Origin: Palleronia caenipelagi
GTDB lineage: Bacteria > Pseudomonadota > Alphaproteobacteria > Rhodobacterales > Rhodobacteraceae
Assembly (NCBI RefSeq): GCF_007004065.1
Contig: NZ_VFSV01000017.1
Coordinates: forward strand, 1-61,733
Direction of reading: 5' to 3'
Length of the DNA stretch: 61,733 nucleotides
Made by a program: the position numbers and the translations under genes. Of the stretch, positions 47,540-57,612 are shown piece after piece. Within the stretch, counting starts at the first letter, position 1; each line of letters starts with the position of its first letter. Under the pieces are notes generated by a model, which had not been told where the DNA came from, made no database searches, and saw only the letters and a list, made by a program, of their open reading frames with translations.

Positions 47540-50011
47540 TTACTCTGCCGGGTTGAGCGTCATCGTTCCCACAGAGCCTGCCCGGGCCAGTACAGGGTCC
47601 AGGGTCATCGGGATGTACTCACCCCGTCGCCAGCGTTCTCCGAGATCTTCGTAATGTCGGCTCAGAGGATGGCCGGACTGGCCGGTCGAGATGATGAACA
47701 GCGAGGAATCCGGATCGGTGAAGTCATACAACCCGCGATAGGCTCCGCCGTGGACCGTCTCGAAGGGATCCGGCCCTGTGCCACGGGACTTTGATCGCAG
47801 CAGGGTGTTGTCGCCTCCGCTGACCGATTGACGCAGGTTGACGAGCCATCCAAGCGCAGGGGTCTCTCCCAGAACCGGGTGCTTGTGCACAGCTTCATGT
47901 GCATCCCCCCATCGCAGGGACTCCAGCGCCGGACCATAGCGCTCGGTGAGCCACAGGATGGCATCATCCAGCGCCATGCGGGCGATGTCGCGACAGGTTT
48001 CAACCCGCGCCGATTGCACGACGTCGCACCAGACCGCTGCGCCGCCGATGTTGCGATAAACCCGCTCGACAAAGAGCGGCTCAAGATGGGTAAACTCGGC
48101 GGCAAGGGGACCGAGCTCATCCTCGATCAACCGGGTTTGCAGCGCGCGCATCCACGCCGCGTAGATCAGTGGCTCGGGGAGGTGTTCGTACATCTCTCCA
48201 TTCCAGTTCGCCATAAGATCCAGCGCCTTCTGGCGTTGCGCCTCGGGTGTGCCTTTGGGTGCGGCTTCGCCCACATACCACAGATCGGATCCGACCAGCG
48301 GCAAGAGCGTGCGCGCTGTAAAGCTCACCGTGTCGAGCTGCGCGCCCATAAAGCTCTCGCGCGTGTGGACCTCGCGCTCCTGCATCAGCCGCTGCCAGCG
48401 TTGGACCCGCTGGCTGTCGCCCCAATGGTAGGAGACATGGTTCGGAAAGGGCCGGTCCACGGTTTTGTTATTGGTGTTGCCAACAATCCCTCCGCGCGGC
48501 GCGACGAACTCGGGATTGTCGGCGTAGGGCATGATCCCGTCCCAGCGATTGCGCGCCTCCCAACCCGGGGTCGGCATACGTCCCTTGCTCTCGTGATCGG
48601 GGTCGCGGCGCGGGACATGCCCGATAGTTTTCATCGCAATCGTGGACCGGTCGGCGAGGGTCAGATTTTGCGCAGGTCCAACGAACCCTTCGCCGGCAGC
48701 GATAGCGTCCCGGACCGTCTCCGCCCGCATGATCTGCATGGCCGCGGTGACCGAAGTGTCTTGTTCGGACAGCACGGTCCACGACAGGGCGGCGACATGG
48801 CCCGGTGGTGTGATTGCTCCGAGAGACCAATGGCGACCGGGCAGAACCGGTCCGTTTTCGGACCAACGCTGGGTGATGGTGACGGCATCCTCATCCCTGA
48901 TCCGAAGGATTGAGGTCTCGGTCCGCAGAGGCTTGTAACCGTTGGGTGTCAGCACCTCTTCGGGATTGTCGGGGTTCAGCTTTTCGATGTGAACGTCCTG
49001 ATCGTCCATCTGCGCGGTGGTAATGCCCCAGCCCAGCCGGTCCGAGCGTCCCACCAGCATCACCGGCAGACCCGGGATGGTGCCGCCGATGACGCCGCCG
49101 GTCTCCAGATCCATATGCGCGAGATACCAGATTGATGGGGCTGTCAGTTCCAGATGCGGGTCGCTGGCCAACAGAGTGCCCCCTGTCGCAGAGCGCGATG
49201 GTGCAGCGGCCCAGGCATTCGAGGCGCCGGTCAGGTGGCGCGGTTTGACTGGTGAGAACGGGTCGAGCGGGGTCGGAGGTGCAGCGGCGAAGCGAGGCAG
49301 TCGCGTCTCGGGAAAGAGGCTCGCATATTCCGGCAGCGCTGCGATCCCCGGCCCCGGCAATTCGGTCAGCAGATCCTCGACCCGGGCGCTGTCCTTGAGC
49401 AGAAGAGACAGTCTGGCCTGTAGCACCTCATGGGACGCTTGCCCCGAGAGTTGCAGTCCCATCAGCTTGACGATCGCGATGCTGTCGGCGGGCTGCCAAG
49501 GTGCGATGGAGGGGGAAAACAGCCAGAATTCCGGAGCGCCCCGCCCCCTTGCCCCCGCGTTGACCTGATCGAGCCACGCATTCACACCCGACGCATAGGC
49601 TTCAAGGGCCGCGCGTGTCTCCGGACTCTGAACTTCCACGGATCGGACCGAGGCCCGGTAGAGGTCGAGGCGACGGAGAAACTCGTCCGTGCGCGCAGTG
49701 CGTGACCCAAAGAGCTCCGACAGGCGACCCTGAGCCGTGCGCCGCAGCATGGTCATTTGCCACAAACGATCCTGCGCGTGTGCGAAGCCCAGACCAAAGA
49801 ACACGTCCTCGTCCCGCTCCGCAAAGATATGGGGCACCCCGGATGTGTCGCGCACGATTTCCACCGGCCCGGATATACCGTCTAGCGTGAAGTCTTCGTC
49901 GTAATCGGGCAGGCTGCGCGACAGGAACAGGTAGAGCAGTGCGACCGCCAGGAGGCTCAAGCCCGCCAGTCCGAGAAAGATCCGGATCAGCCAGGAAAAC
50001 AGTCGTGCCAT
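47540..50011 (-). CDS. Penicillin acylase family amidohydrolase
   Basis: The 823-residue precursor has an N-terminal membrane anchor or signal helix (LIRIFLGLAGLSLLAVALLYLFL) and the acylase pattern PVEIVRDTSGVPHIFAE at the start of the alpha chain. The autoprocessing nucleophile serine is in TGASNAWA, about residue 265, after which the beta chain starts. FGLGFAHAQDRLWQM is also typical. Substrates of this branch include acyl-homoserine lactones and beta-lactams; which one is unknown. It converges with the DUF2497 gene across the empty stretch. Confidence 0.93.
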   Translation of the reverse strand: MARLFSWLIRIFLGLAGLSLLAVALLYLFLSRSLPDYDEDFTLDGISGPVEIVRDTSGVPHIFAERDEDVFFGLGFAHAQDRLWQMTMLRRTAQGRLSELFGSRTARTDEFLRRLDLYRASVRSVEVQSPETRAALEAYASGVNAWLDQVNAGARGRGAPEFWLFSPSIAPWQPADSIAIVKLMGLQLSGQASHEVLQARLSLLLKDSARVEDLLTELPGPGIAALPEYASLFPETRLPRFAAAPPTPLDPFSPVKPRHLTGASNAWAAAPSRSATGGTLLASDPHLELTAPSIWYLAHMDLETGGVIGGTIPGLPVMLVGRSDRLGWGITTAQMDDQDVHIEKLNPDNPEEVLTPNGYKPLRTETSILRIRDEDAVTITQRWSENGPVLPGRHWSLGAITPPGHVAALSWTVLSEQDTSVTAAMQIMRAETVRDAIAAGEGFVGPAQNLTLADRSTIAMKTIGHVPRRDPDHESKGRMPTPGWEARNRWDGIMPYADNPEFVAPRGGIVGNTNNKTVDRPFPNHVSYHWGDSQRVQRWQRLMQEREVHTRESFMGAQLDTVSFTARTLLPLVGSDLWYVGEAAPKGTPEAQRQKALDLMANWNGEMYEHLPEPLIYAAWMRALQTRLIEDELGPLAAEFTHLEPLFVERVYRNIGGAAVWCDVVQSARVETCRDIARMALDDAILWLTERYGPALESLRWGDAHEAVHKHPVLGETPALGWLVNLRQSVSGGDNTLLRSKSRGTGPDPFETVHGGAYRGLYDFTDPDSSLFIISTGQSGHPLSRHYEDLGERWRRGEYIPMTLDPVLARAGSVGTMTLNPAE

Positions 50012-50105
50012 AGGTGTCTCTCTTCGCGCGTCTCGACCAGCCCTGTTGACGGGCAGGGGGATCCCGTTAACCGTGGCTTAGACAATCCAACGCGGGAGGT
50101 GAAGC

Positions 50106-50984
50106 GTGGCGAAGGTGGCATTTCTGGGACTGGGCGTCATGGGCTACCCCATGGCGGGACATTTGCAAGCGGCCGGGCACGAGGTGACGGTCTATAACCG
50201 CACGGCAGCCAAGGCTGAAAAATGGGCTGCGGAGCATGGTGGAGGCCATGCGGCGACTCCCAGGGAGGCAGCTGCGGGTGCAGAGATCGTTTTTTCCTGT
50301 GTGGGCAATGACGACGATCTGCGGGAGGTCTGCGCCAGTGAGAACGGCGCGCTCCATGGCATGGCCGAAGGCACGCTTTATGTGGATCACACGACGGTTT
50401 CGGCGAAAGTCACCCGTGAGATGGCGGCAGCAGCGGAAGAGCGCGGCGTGACCTTCATCGACGCGCCTATTTCAGGCGGTCAGGCAGGGGCCGAGAACGG
50501 CCAGCTCTCGATCATGTGCGGCGGGCCGGAGGCGGCCTATGAATGCGCCGAGGCGATCATGTCCGTCTATGCCAAGATCTGCCGCCGGATCGGCGATACC
50601 GGAGCGGGCCAGACCACCAAGATGTGCAACCAGATTGCCATTGCCGGACTGGTGCAAGGTTTGTCCGAGGCGCTGAATTTCGCCGAGAAAGCGGGCCTCG
50701 ACGGGCGTGCCGTGGTCGAGGTGATTTCGCAGGGCGCGGCGGGCTCGTGGCAGATGATGAATCGCTATGAGACGATGCTCGATGGCAAGTTCGATCATGG
50801 CTTTGCGGTGGACTGGATGCGCAAGGATCTTGGCATATGCCTCGCCACCGGCGACGAGATTGGTGCGAGCCTGCCGGTCACTGCGTTGGTCGATCAGTTC
50901 TACAAAGACGTGCAGGCCATGGGCGGCAATCGCTGGGACACGTCGGCGCTGATCGAGCGTCTGCGCAAGCTGTCCGCCAGCTAA
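50106..50984 (+). CDS. 3-hydroxyisobutyrate dehydrogenase family protein
   Basis: The 292-residue protein has the NAD(P) Rossmann loop FLGLGVMGYPMAGHL (7-21), the family substrate motif DAPISGGQAGAENG and the catalytic-lysine block GAGQTTKMCNQ. It ends with a helical C-terminal domain. Members oxidise 3-hydroxyisobutyrate, tartronate semialdehyde or related beta-hydroxyacids; the substrate here is unknown. It converges with the DmdA-like gene 45 bases away. Confidence 0.9.
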   Translation: MAKVAFLGLGVMGYPMAGHLQAAGHEVTVYNRTAAKAEKWAAEHGGGHAATPREAAAGAEIVFSCVGNDDDLREVCASENGALHGMAEGTLYVDHTTVSAKVTREMAAAAEERGVTFIDAPISGGQAGAENGQLSIMCGGPEAAYECAEAIMSVYAKICRRIGDTGAGQTTKMCNQIAIAGLVQGLSEALNFAEKAGLDGRAVVEVISQGAAGSWQMMNRYETMLDGKFDHGFAVDWMRKDLGICLATGDEIGASLPVTALVDQFYKDVQAMGGNRWDTSALIERLRKLSAS

Positions 50985-51029
50985 GTGAAAAACCGGCAGC
51001 GCGGATGTGCCGCGCTGCCGTAGGAAGAA

Positions 51030-52169
51030 TCAGGCCGCAGCCAGACGCTTTTTCGGATCGTAGAAGGGGCGCTCGGCCACTGTCGCAGTGGTGGGGCCGG
51101 AGGGCAGAACGACCTCGACCGGGGTGCCGATCTCGGCATGCTCCACTGACACCATGGCCAGCGCGATGTTTTTCTTCAGGCGCGGCGAGTAAACGGCCGA
51201 AGTGACTTTGCCGATTTCCGCACCCTCACGGTTGATCGTCCAGAACGTCGTGTTCGGGCCCTTCAGCGGATCGGCGTCGATGATCAGACCGACCTGCTTG
51301 CGCGTCACGCCCTCGTCATGGATTCGCTGCAACGCGGCCTTACCGATAAACTCAGCCTCCATATCGAGATTGACCAACCGACCCAGACCCAACTCGTAAG
51401 GGTTGGTGTGGATGTCGGCATCGGCATGGTAGGAGAGCATACCCCCCTCGATGCGACGGATCGACGAGGTGTGGCCGGGCTTCAGCCCGAATTCCATGCC
51501 GGCGGCCATGATCGTCTCCCACAGGATGTCCCCATGGGCACTATCGCGCAGGTAGATCTCATAGCCCAGTTCACTGGACCAGCCGGTGCGGGAGACGATG
51601 AGCGGAATGCCATCCAACTCCAGCTCGCGCAGCCAGTAATATTTCAGGTCCATAATCTCGTCGCCAAACAGCGCGCGCATGATCTCGCCCGATTTCGGAC
51701 CCTGAAGCTGAAGGGGGGAGACATCGGGTTCACAGATCTGCACGTCGAGGCCGGAGTGAACTGCGACGCCCTGCGCCCACAGCAGAATGTCGCTGTCTGC
51801 GAGGGAGATCCAGAAGTGGTTTTCGGCCAGACGCAGCAGGATCGGATCGTTGAGAATACCGCCCTCGGCATTGGTGATCAGGATGTACTTGCACTGGCCC
51901 ACGGCCATCTTCGACAGATCGCGGGGCGTCAACATCTGCACGAACTTCGCAGCATCGGGACCCGTGATCTCGACCTGACGCTCAACAGCCACGTCGCACA
52001 GGATCGCCTCGTTCACGAGGTTCCAGAAGTTCTGTTCCGGGTCCCCGAAATCGCGCGGGATATACATGTGGTTATAGACCGAAAAGCCCTTGGCGCCCCA
52101 ACGCACAGTGGCGTCAAAATAAGGTGATTTCCGGATCTGCGTGCCAAAACCGAACTCATCATCGTGCAT
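51030..52169 (-). CDS. GcvT-family aminomethyltransferase (DmdA-like)
   Basis: The 379-residue protein belongs to the THF-dependent aminomethyltransferase (GcvT) fold: CDVAVERQVEITGPDAAKF, LQLQGPKSGEIMRALFG, VSRTGWSSELGYEIYL and the C-terminal barrel VGLIIDADPLKG. Similar roseobacter proteins are annotated as DMSP demethylase (DmdA) or as unspecific aminomethyltransferases. It differs at several positions from my memory of true DmdA, so I leave the symbol blank. It would pass a methyl or one-carbon unit to THF, in keeping with metF and the corrinoid genes. Confidence 0.85.
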   Translation of the reverse strand: MHDDEFGFGTQIRKSPYFDATVRWGAKGFSVYNHMYIPRDFGDPEQNFWNLVNEAILCDVAVERQVEITGPDAAKFVQMLTPRDLSKMAVGQCKYILITNAEGGILNDPILLRLAENHFWISLADSDILLWAQGVAVHSGLDVQICEPDVSPLQLQGPKSGEIMRALFGDEIMDLKYYWLRELELDGIPLIVSRTGWSSELGYEIYLRDSAHGDILWETIMAAGMEFGLKPGHTSSIRRIEGGMLSYHADADIHTNPYELGLGRLVNLDMEAEFIGKAALQRIHDEGVTRKQVGLIIDADPLKGPNTTFWTINREGAEIGKVTSAVYSPRLKKNIALAMVSVEHAEIGTPVEVVLPSGPTTATVAERPFYDPKKRLAAA

Positions 52170-52383
52170 CTTTCGATCCTCCCATCGAACTCCCGCTAAA
52201 ATTGAGCGAGGCGTGTCGCGCTGCGATAAACTCCATGGCGCCTTATGACGGCTTTCCGTAGGGGAACTTCGCGATTTGCGACATTTTTAGGTGCAATCCC
52301 GGCGAAATATGAGAGCGCTTACATCGAATCGGGTCGCTTAACGGAGATTGCTGCTCCGCCCGAGTTGCGGTAACGCCGCGCCC

Positions 52384-53103
52384 ATGACCGATGAGAGCAG
52401 AGAAAAGCACCCGGACGCGCCCTGGCGGAACTTCTATGGCCGGCGCAAGGGGCATAACCTGAAGCCCGCGCAGGAGCGGTATCTGGACGAGGATCTGGCG
52501 CAGTTGTCGCCTGGACCCGTGGATTGGGATGTGAACCCTGAGCGGGATCCGCTGGACCTCGATCGCCTCTTCGGGGGCCGGGACGTCTGGCTGGAGATCG
52601 GCTTTGGCGGCGGTGAGCACATGGTGCATCAGGCGCAGTCGAATCCCGACGTGGGGATCATCGGCGCCGAGCCCTATATCAACGGCGTGGCGATGCTGTT
52701 GGGAAAGATCCGCCGCGAGGGTGTCGATAACCTGCGCATCCATCCGGGCGACGCGCGCGACCTGTTCGACGTGCTGCCCGCAGAGTCGATTTCACGCGCG
52801 TTTCTGCTCTATCCGGACCCGTGGCCAAAAGCGCGCCACCACCGTCGCCGGTTCGTCACGCAAGAGCATTTGGAGCCGCTCCACTACGTTCTGAAACCCG
52901 GCTCGATCTTTCGTGTGGCGACGGATATTCCCGATTACGTGCGTCAGACCCTGCAAGAGGTTCCAAAGGCCGGTTTCCGCTGGCTGGCGGAGCGACCCTC
53001 GGACTGGCGAGAGCCCTGGGGGGACTGGATCTCGACGCGCTATGAGCAGAAGGCCCTGCGGGAGGGGCGTGTACCCCATTATCTGACCTTCGGGCGGGTC
53101 TGA
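52384..53103 (+). CDS. trmB: tRNA (guanine-46-N7)-methyltransferase
   Basis: TrmB methylates G46 in the tRNA variable loop using SAM. The 239-residue product has NFYGRRKGHNL, the SAM site WLEIGFGGGEHMVHQA and the family block FLLYPDPWPKARHHRRRFV. I use the ATG at 52384; the frame from 52348 adds 12 residues that do not look conserved. It converges with the SufT-like gene. Confidence 0.95.
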   Translation: MTDESREKHPDAPWRNFYGRRKGHNLKPAQERYLDEDLAQLSPGPVDWDVNPERDPLDLDRLFGGRDVWLEIGFGGGEHMVHQAQSNPDVGIIGAEPYINGVAMLLGKIRREGVDNLRIHPGDARDLFDVLPAESISRAFLLYPDPWPKARHHRRRFVTQEHLEPLHYVLKPGSIFRVATDIPDYVRQTLQEVPKAGFRWLAERPSDWREPWGDWISTRYEQKALREGRVPHYLTFGRV

Positions 53104-53107
53104 GGCC

Positions 53108-53467
53108 TCACATAAAGCCCAGTTCCAGCCGCGCCTCGTCGGACATCATGTCCATGCCCCAGGGCGGATCCCACGTAATTTCCACATCGACCTGCTTGAC
53201 GCCGGGCAGAGGCTCGATGGCTTCTGCCAGCCAGCCGGGCATTTCGCCCGCGACCGGACACCCCGGAGCGGTGAGGGTCATGATGACATTCACCTCGTTC
53301 TCGTCATTGATCTCGATCGTGTAGACGAGCCCGAGGTCGAAGATATTCACTGGTATTTCAGGATCATAGACCGTCCGGCAGGCCTCGACCACGGCCTCGT
53401 GCAGGGGATGGTCAGTGGTGGACGGCCTGATCAGCGGCGCGCCTTCCATGGGGGCTGTTTCGGGCAT
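53108..53467 (-). CDS. SufT/MIP18-type Fe-S assembly protein (DUF59)
   Basis: The 119-residue protein has the DUF59 pattern VYDPEIPVNIFDLGLVYTIEI, then MTLTAPGCPVAGEMPGW, with the reactive cysteine in the APGCP loop, and ITWDPPWGMDMMS at the end. Related SufT proteins help Fe-S cluster assembly or delivery. I use the ATG at 53467, with aaagga upstream on the transcript. It converges with trmB. Confidence 0.9.
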   Translation of the reverse strand: MPETAPMEGAPLIRPSTTDHPLHEAVVEACRTVYDPEIPVNIFDLGLVYTIEINDENEVNVIMTLTAPGCPVAGEMPGWLAEAIEPLPGVKQVDVEITWDPPWGMDMMSDEARLELGFM

Positions 53468-53664
53468 GATCGGTCCTTTGAACGCTATATCCGACAAGAC
53501 AGATAAGGCTTTCAGTCGCCCGGGTCCAGATGCCGCAAATGGACCGTGTGCGGTGCTACGGAAAAATCTCTGTGTTCAGCTGCTAGATGCGAGAGTTCCA
53601 CCGGACCGCGATGAGCCAAGAAGTTGTTGCCCCAACCTTTACTCAGTGTTTTGATTTTTCGTCT

Positions 53665-53985
53665 TCAACAACTCTCACGACTTCGGTTCAGAACATTACA
53701 TAAAACCCTTAAATCCTGGCGCGCAATTTCGAGATTCCGCGTGGAATCGTGCCCGGTATCTGTTCCAAAACCAAGCGCCGCTCCTAAATAGAGCCGCACA
53801 CCTAATAGCTTTCCGCCGGCATATGGGTCGTCATTGTGTGACTCTAAGATGACCTTTTCCAACTTTGCGCATAGCGCCTCTGCTGCGGCAAATAGCCCGG
53901 CGCACTCGCCAAAATCGGTCTCCGATTTCTCGACGTGAGAAATGATGTTACTAAGATCTTGAAGCGGTTTCAGATGCTCTGTCAT
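53665..53985 (-). CDS. Short hypothetical protein, AT-richer
   Basis: The ATG at 53985 opens 106 codons with a helical, acidic product (LKPLQDLSNIISHVEKSET, AAEALCAKLEKVILESH, then RNLEIARQDLRVLCNVL). It resembles nothing I know, has no signal peptide, and its flanks are AT-rich compared with the neighbours. That suggests an accessory gene picked up between the SufT-like and RimK genes. It is plausible but unproven. Confidence 0.5.
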   Translation of the reverse strand: MTEHLKPLQDLSNIISHVEKSETDFGECAGLFAAAEALCAKLEKVILESHNDDPYAGGKLLGVRLYLGAALGFGTDTGHDSTRNLEIARQDLRVLCNVLNRSRESC

Positions 53986-54111
53986 TACTGCTATATCCCT
54001 GTACATTAATCACATGCCCGAAGTCGGTATCGAATTCTGAAAATCAAGGCATTTACAACTATTTTGTTTAGGAGATTGGAGCGTGCAGAAATTGTTCCAA
54101 CAAAGTCGGCG

Positions 54112-55506
54112 TTATGCCTTGGAGCGACGGGGTTTGCGGATCGGGGCCGGGCGGAGTTTTTTCTCGATCATTTCGTAAAGCGCGCCCGACAGGTTCTTGC
54201 CGCTCGCTTTCTCCGCGCCCTCAAGCCCGGGGGAGGAGTTCACCTCCAGCACCTTCGGCCCGTCATTTGAACGCAGCAGATCCACGCCCGCGAGCCCTAG
54301 TCCGAAGGCTTTGGCGGCGCGCTGGGCAGTGTCGCGTTCAGCGCGAGTGATTTTCACTGGCGTGGCCGTGCCGCCCATATGCAGATTGGAGCGGAACTCG
54401 CCGGGCGCGGCGGAGCGCTTGATTGCAGCCTCAACCCGGCCACCCATCACAATGCAGCGAATATCCTCGCCACCCGCCTCGGCCACGAATTGCTGCACGA
54501 GGAAATTGGCCTTGAGGCCCCGGAACGCGGTAATCACGCTCTCTGCGGCCTTTTGCGTCTCCGCTAATACGACACCTTTCCCTTGCGTGCTCTCAAGCAG
54601 CTTCACGATCAGCGGCGCCTCGCCCACCAGCGACATGATGTTGCGCGTGTCCTTGGGGGAGGCGGCGAACGCGGTCTGGGGCATCCCGATTTTCTGGCGC
54701 GCGAGGATCTGGTGGGCGTGCAGTTTATCGCGGCTGGCGGTGATGCCGGCGGATCCGTTCAGAACCCAAGTCCCGATGGTCTCGAACTGCCGCACGATGG
54801 CAGTGCCATAGGGGGTGATCGAGGCGCCGATGCGCGGGATTACGGCGTCATAGCGGGGCAGACGTTTGCCGTCATAATGGACCTCAGGGGCGAGCGGGTT
54901 GAGGGTCATGTAGCAGCGCGTGGTGTCGATGACCTCGACCGTGTGCCCGCGCGCCTCGCCTTCGGAGACTAGCCTGCGGGTGGAATACGTGTTGGGCTCG
55001 CGGGACAGGACCGCGATGCGCAGTGCGCGGTCCGGCGCGACTTCGCGAACGCGGGCCGAGGAATAGACGTCATAGCTCAGTTCCGGCTGGCAGAATCGCT
55101 CCGACGGCGTGATCACCGTGTCCTCGGTCAGGGCCTGACGCCCGATGAGCATCCGGTACTGCATGGCGGCGCGGTCGGTGAGGGTCAGCTCCACCGGCCA
55201 GGAGATGTCCCCGATTTTCAACGATGTCTCAATGACGTAGCGCAGCTCCGCTTCGCCATTGGACGAGGTCACCTCGCGCCGGTCGACGATCCGGGCCGAG
55301 CAGGGGATCGCCAGTTCTTCGCGACCGGGAACGGGATGCATGAGGAACCGGACCTTGGGCGCGTTTGCGGGGCCGAAGGGCTCGATATCATAAGCGTGGA
55401 GCGCCGAGGTGCGCGCTCCGGTGTCGATCTTGGCGCGGAGAGCGGGCAGACCGAGATCGGGCAGGGACACCCATTCTTCCCAGCCAAGGCGGATCGGGTC
55501 AGTCAT
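54112..55506 (-). CDS. RimK-family ligase fused to retropepsin-like domain
   Basis: The 464-residue protein joins two domains. Residues about 1-150 form a retropepsin-like (RimB-type, PF05618) domain with [16 protein letters not shown]; Asp28-Thr-Gly is the aspartic-protease triad. Residues about 160-450 are a RimK-type ATP-grasp ligase ([60 protein letters not shown]). RimK adds glutamates to ribosomal protein S6 in E. coli, and this type could both add and trim. S6 is encoded at 40.1 kb but its tail here is basic, so the target is open. Confidence 0.92.
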   Translation of the reverse strand: MTDPIRLGWEEWVSLPDLGLPALRAKIDTGARTSALHAYDIEPFGPANAPKVRFLMHPVPGREELAIPCSARIVDRREVTSSNGEAELRYVIETSLKIGDISWPVELTLTDRAAMQYRMLIGRQALTEDTVITPSERFCQPELSYDVYSSARVREVAPDRALRIAVLSREPNTYSTRRLVSEGEARGHTVEVIDTTRCYMTLNPLAPEVHYDGKRLPRYDAVIPRIGASITPYGTAIVRQFETIGTWVLNGSAGITASRDKLHAHQILARQKIGMPQTAFAASPKDTRNIMSLVGEAPLIVKLLESTQGKGVVLAETQKAAESVITAFRGLKANFLVQQFVAEAGGEDIRCIVMGGRVEAAIKRSAAPGEFRSNLHMGGTATPVKITRAERDTAQRAAKAFGLGLAGVDLLRSNDGPKVLEVNSSPGLEGAEKASGKNLSGALYEMIEKKLRPAPIRKPRRSKA

Positions 55507-55626
55507 GGGGTTCTCCGGGCAATCAGACTGCCGCGTTCATGCCATCGCGGTGCGGCAAGTCAATGGTGGATCGAGACTGTTCGATGGACGCCTGACACGG
55601 TACGGATCGGGGCAGGGGGTTGGATT

Positions 55627-56442
55627 ATGGATAACAGCGCGCAGGAAGACTTCTGGAACGGCGATCAGGGTCGGCGCTGGGCGGATCTCTCGCCGGAGCT
55701 CGATGCCCATCATTTGCCTGTGACCGGAATCCTGATGGCCCGCGCGGGTCAGGTGCAGGGCCACACGGTGCTGGACGTAGGCTGCGGGCAGGGCGCGCTG
55801 ACCGAGGCTTTGTGGCAAGCGGGGGCGCGGGTGACGGGTCTCGATCTGTCATCGGCGCTCCTGGCCCGCGCGCGGCGGCACTTGCCTGCCGAGGTGACGC
55901 TCCTGCGGCAGGATGTGACGGAGTACCGGCCCGAGGCCTCCTTCGATCTGGTGATCTCGCAATTCGGGGTGATGTTCTTTGCCGACGACGTGGAGGGGTT
56001 CGCAGATCTGCGCCGGATCACCCGTCCGGGCGGTCGGCTGATCTTTGCGAGCTGGTCTGGGGCGGAGCATAACCCGTGGTTCAGCGTGCCCCGGAGGCTT
56101 GCGGTCGACCGGCTGGGAGATGTGCCCGGTGATCCGGACGCGCCCGGCCCGTTTCGCCTGCGCGACATTGATCGGACCTGTGAGATCTTGCGGACGGCGG
56201 GGTGGTTCGGGGTTTCGGGCAGGGCGGTGGATCTGCATCTGACGCCCGCCGGATCGCTGGCGGAAGTCGCGGATTTTGCGACCCGTCTTGGCGGCGCAAG
56301 TGCGGTGATCCGTCAGCGGGGCGGCGGAGAGGCCGACCGGCAGGCCGTCGCGGCGGATGTTGCCGAAGCTTTCGCGCCCTACGCGACGTCCGAGGGTGTC
56401 CTTGTGCCTGCCCGGATTAATCTCTTCGAAGCACGCGCGTGA
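55627..56442 (+). CDS. Class I SAM-dependent methyltransferase
   Basis: The 271-residue protein has a SAM site [17 protein letters not shown] followed by [19 protein letters not shown], then [15 protein letters not shown] and [17 protein letters not shown]. This is the UbiE/biotin-synthesis-like methyltransferase pattern. I use the ATG at 55627, because the preceding 290 bases overlap the rimK promoter region and do not look coding. The substrate is unknown. tgt follows 40 bases on in the same direction. Confidence 0.88.
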   Translation: MDNSAQEDFWNGDQGRRWADLSPELDAHHLPVTGILMARAGQVQGHTVLDVGCGQGALTEALWQAGARVTGLDLSSALLARARRHLPAEVTLLRQDVTEYRPEASFDLVISQFGVMFFADDVEGFADLRRITRPGGRLIFASWSGAEHNPWFSVPRRLAVDRLGDVPGDPDAPGPFRLRDIDRTCEILRTAGWFGVSGRAVDLHLTPAGSLAEVADFATRLGGASAVIRQRGGGEADRQAVAADVAEAFAPYATSEGVLVPARINLFEARA

Positions 56443-56482
56443 GGCTTTGCCAATCGGCGCGCGATGGGGCAAAGGAGCGGGC

Positions 56483-57610
56483 ATGACGCGCTTTTCATTC
56501 GACCTCCACGCCACCGATGGCACCGCCCGCACGGGCAAGATCACCACGCCGCGCGGCGAGATCCGCACCCCGGCTTTCATGCCCGTTGGCACCGCCGCCA
56601 CGGTCAAGGCGATGCTGCCCGAGAGCGTCCGTGCGACGGGCGCCGATATCCTGCTCGGGAACACCTATCACCTGATGCTGCGCCCCGGTGCCGAGCGGAT
56701 CGCGCGGCTGGGGGGGCTGCACAAGTTCATGAACTGGGAGCGGCCGATTCTCACCGATTCGGGCGGGTTTCAGGTGATGAGCCTCGCCGATCTGCGCAAG
56801 CTGACTGAGGAGGGCGTGACCTTTCGCTCCCATGTCGATGGATCGAAGCACCACCTGACCCCGGAACGCTCAATGGAGATCCAGCGGTTGCTGGGATCCG
56901 ACATCGTGATGGCCTTTGACGAATGTCCCGCCTTGCCCGCCACGGATGACGAGGTCGCTCGCGCCATGCGGCTGTCGATGCGCTGGGCCGAGCGGTCGCG
57001 CGAGGCCTTCGGCGACCGGCCCGGCCATGCACTCTTTGGCATCATGCAGGGCGGAGTGACCCGCGAGTTGCGCAAGGAGAGCGCCGAGGCGCTGAAGGCC
57101 ATCGGCTTTGAAGGCTATGCCATCGGCGGGCTGGCGGTGGGCGAGGGGCAGGAGGCGATGTTCGGCGTGCTCGACTACGCCCCCGGGTTCCTGCCCGAGG
57201 ACAAGCCCCGCTACCTCATGGGCGTGGGCAAGCCCGACGATATCGTCGGCGCGGTGAAGCGTGGCGTGGATATGATGGATTGCGTGCTGCCCTCGCGCTC
57301 TGGCCGGACGGGACAGGCCTGGACCCGGCGCGGGCAGGTGAACATCAAGAACGCCCGCCACGCCGATGACCCCCGTCCGCTCGATGAGCATTGTACCTGT
57401 CCCGCCTGCACAGGCTACAGCCGTGCCTATCTGCACCACGTCTTTCGCGCGGGCGAGATGATCTCGGGGATGCTGCTGACCTGGCACAATCTCCATTACT
57501 TTCAGGAGATCATGGAAGGGATGCGGCAGGCCATCTCCGAGGGACGCTTTGCCGCGTGGGAAGCGGAGTTCCACGCCCAGCGCGCCGACGGCGATATCGA
57601 GAGGCTCTGA
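56483..57610 (+). CDS. tgt: tRNA-guanine transglycosylase
   Basis: Tgt swaps G34 for preQ1 in tRNAs with GUN anticodons. The 375-residue product has the active-site aspartate in [11 protein letters not shown] (Asp92), the GGLAVGEG binding loop and the zinc site [19 protein letters not shown] use the ATG at 56483, with aaaggag upstream. The next gene begins three bases after the stop, so the two are probably cotranscribed. Confidence 0.97.
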   Translation: MTRFSFDLHATDGTARTGKITTPRGEIRTPAFMPVGTAATVKAMLPESVRATGADILLGNTYHLMLRPGAERIARLGGLHKFMNWERPILTDSGGFQVMSLADLRKLTEEGVTFRSHVDGSKHHLTPERSMEIQRLLGSDIVMAFDECPALPATDDEVARAMRLSMRWAERSREAFGDRPGHALFGIMQGGVTRELRKESAEALKAIGFEGYAIGGLAVGEGQEAMFGVLDYAPGFLPEDKPRYLMGVGKPDDIVGAVKRGVDMMDCVLPSRSGRTGQAWTRRGQVNIKNARHADDPRPLDEHCTCPACTGYSRAYLHHVFRAGEMISGMLLTWHNLHYFQEIMEGMRQAISEGRFAAWEAEFHAQRADGDIERL

Positions 57611-57612
57611 CA

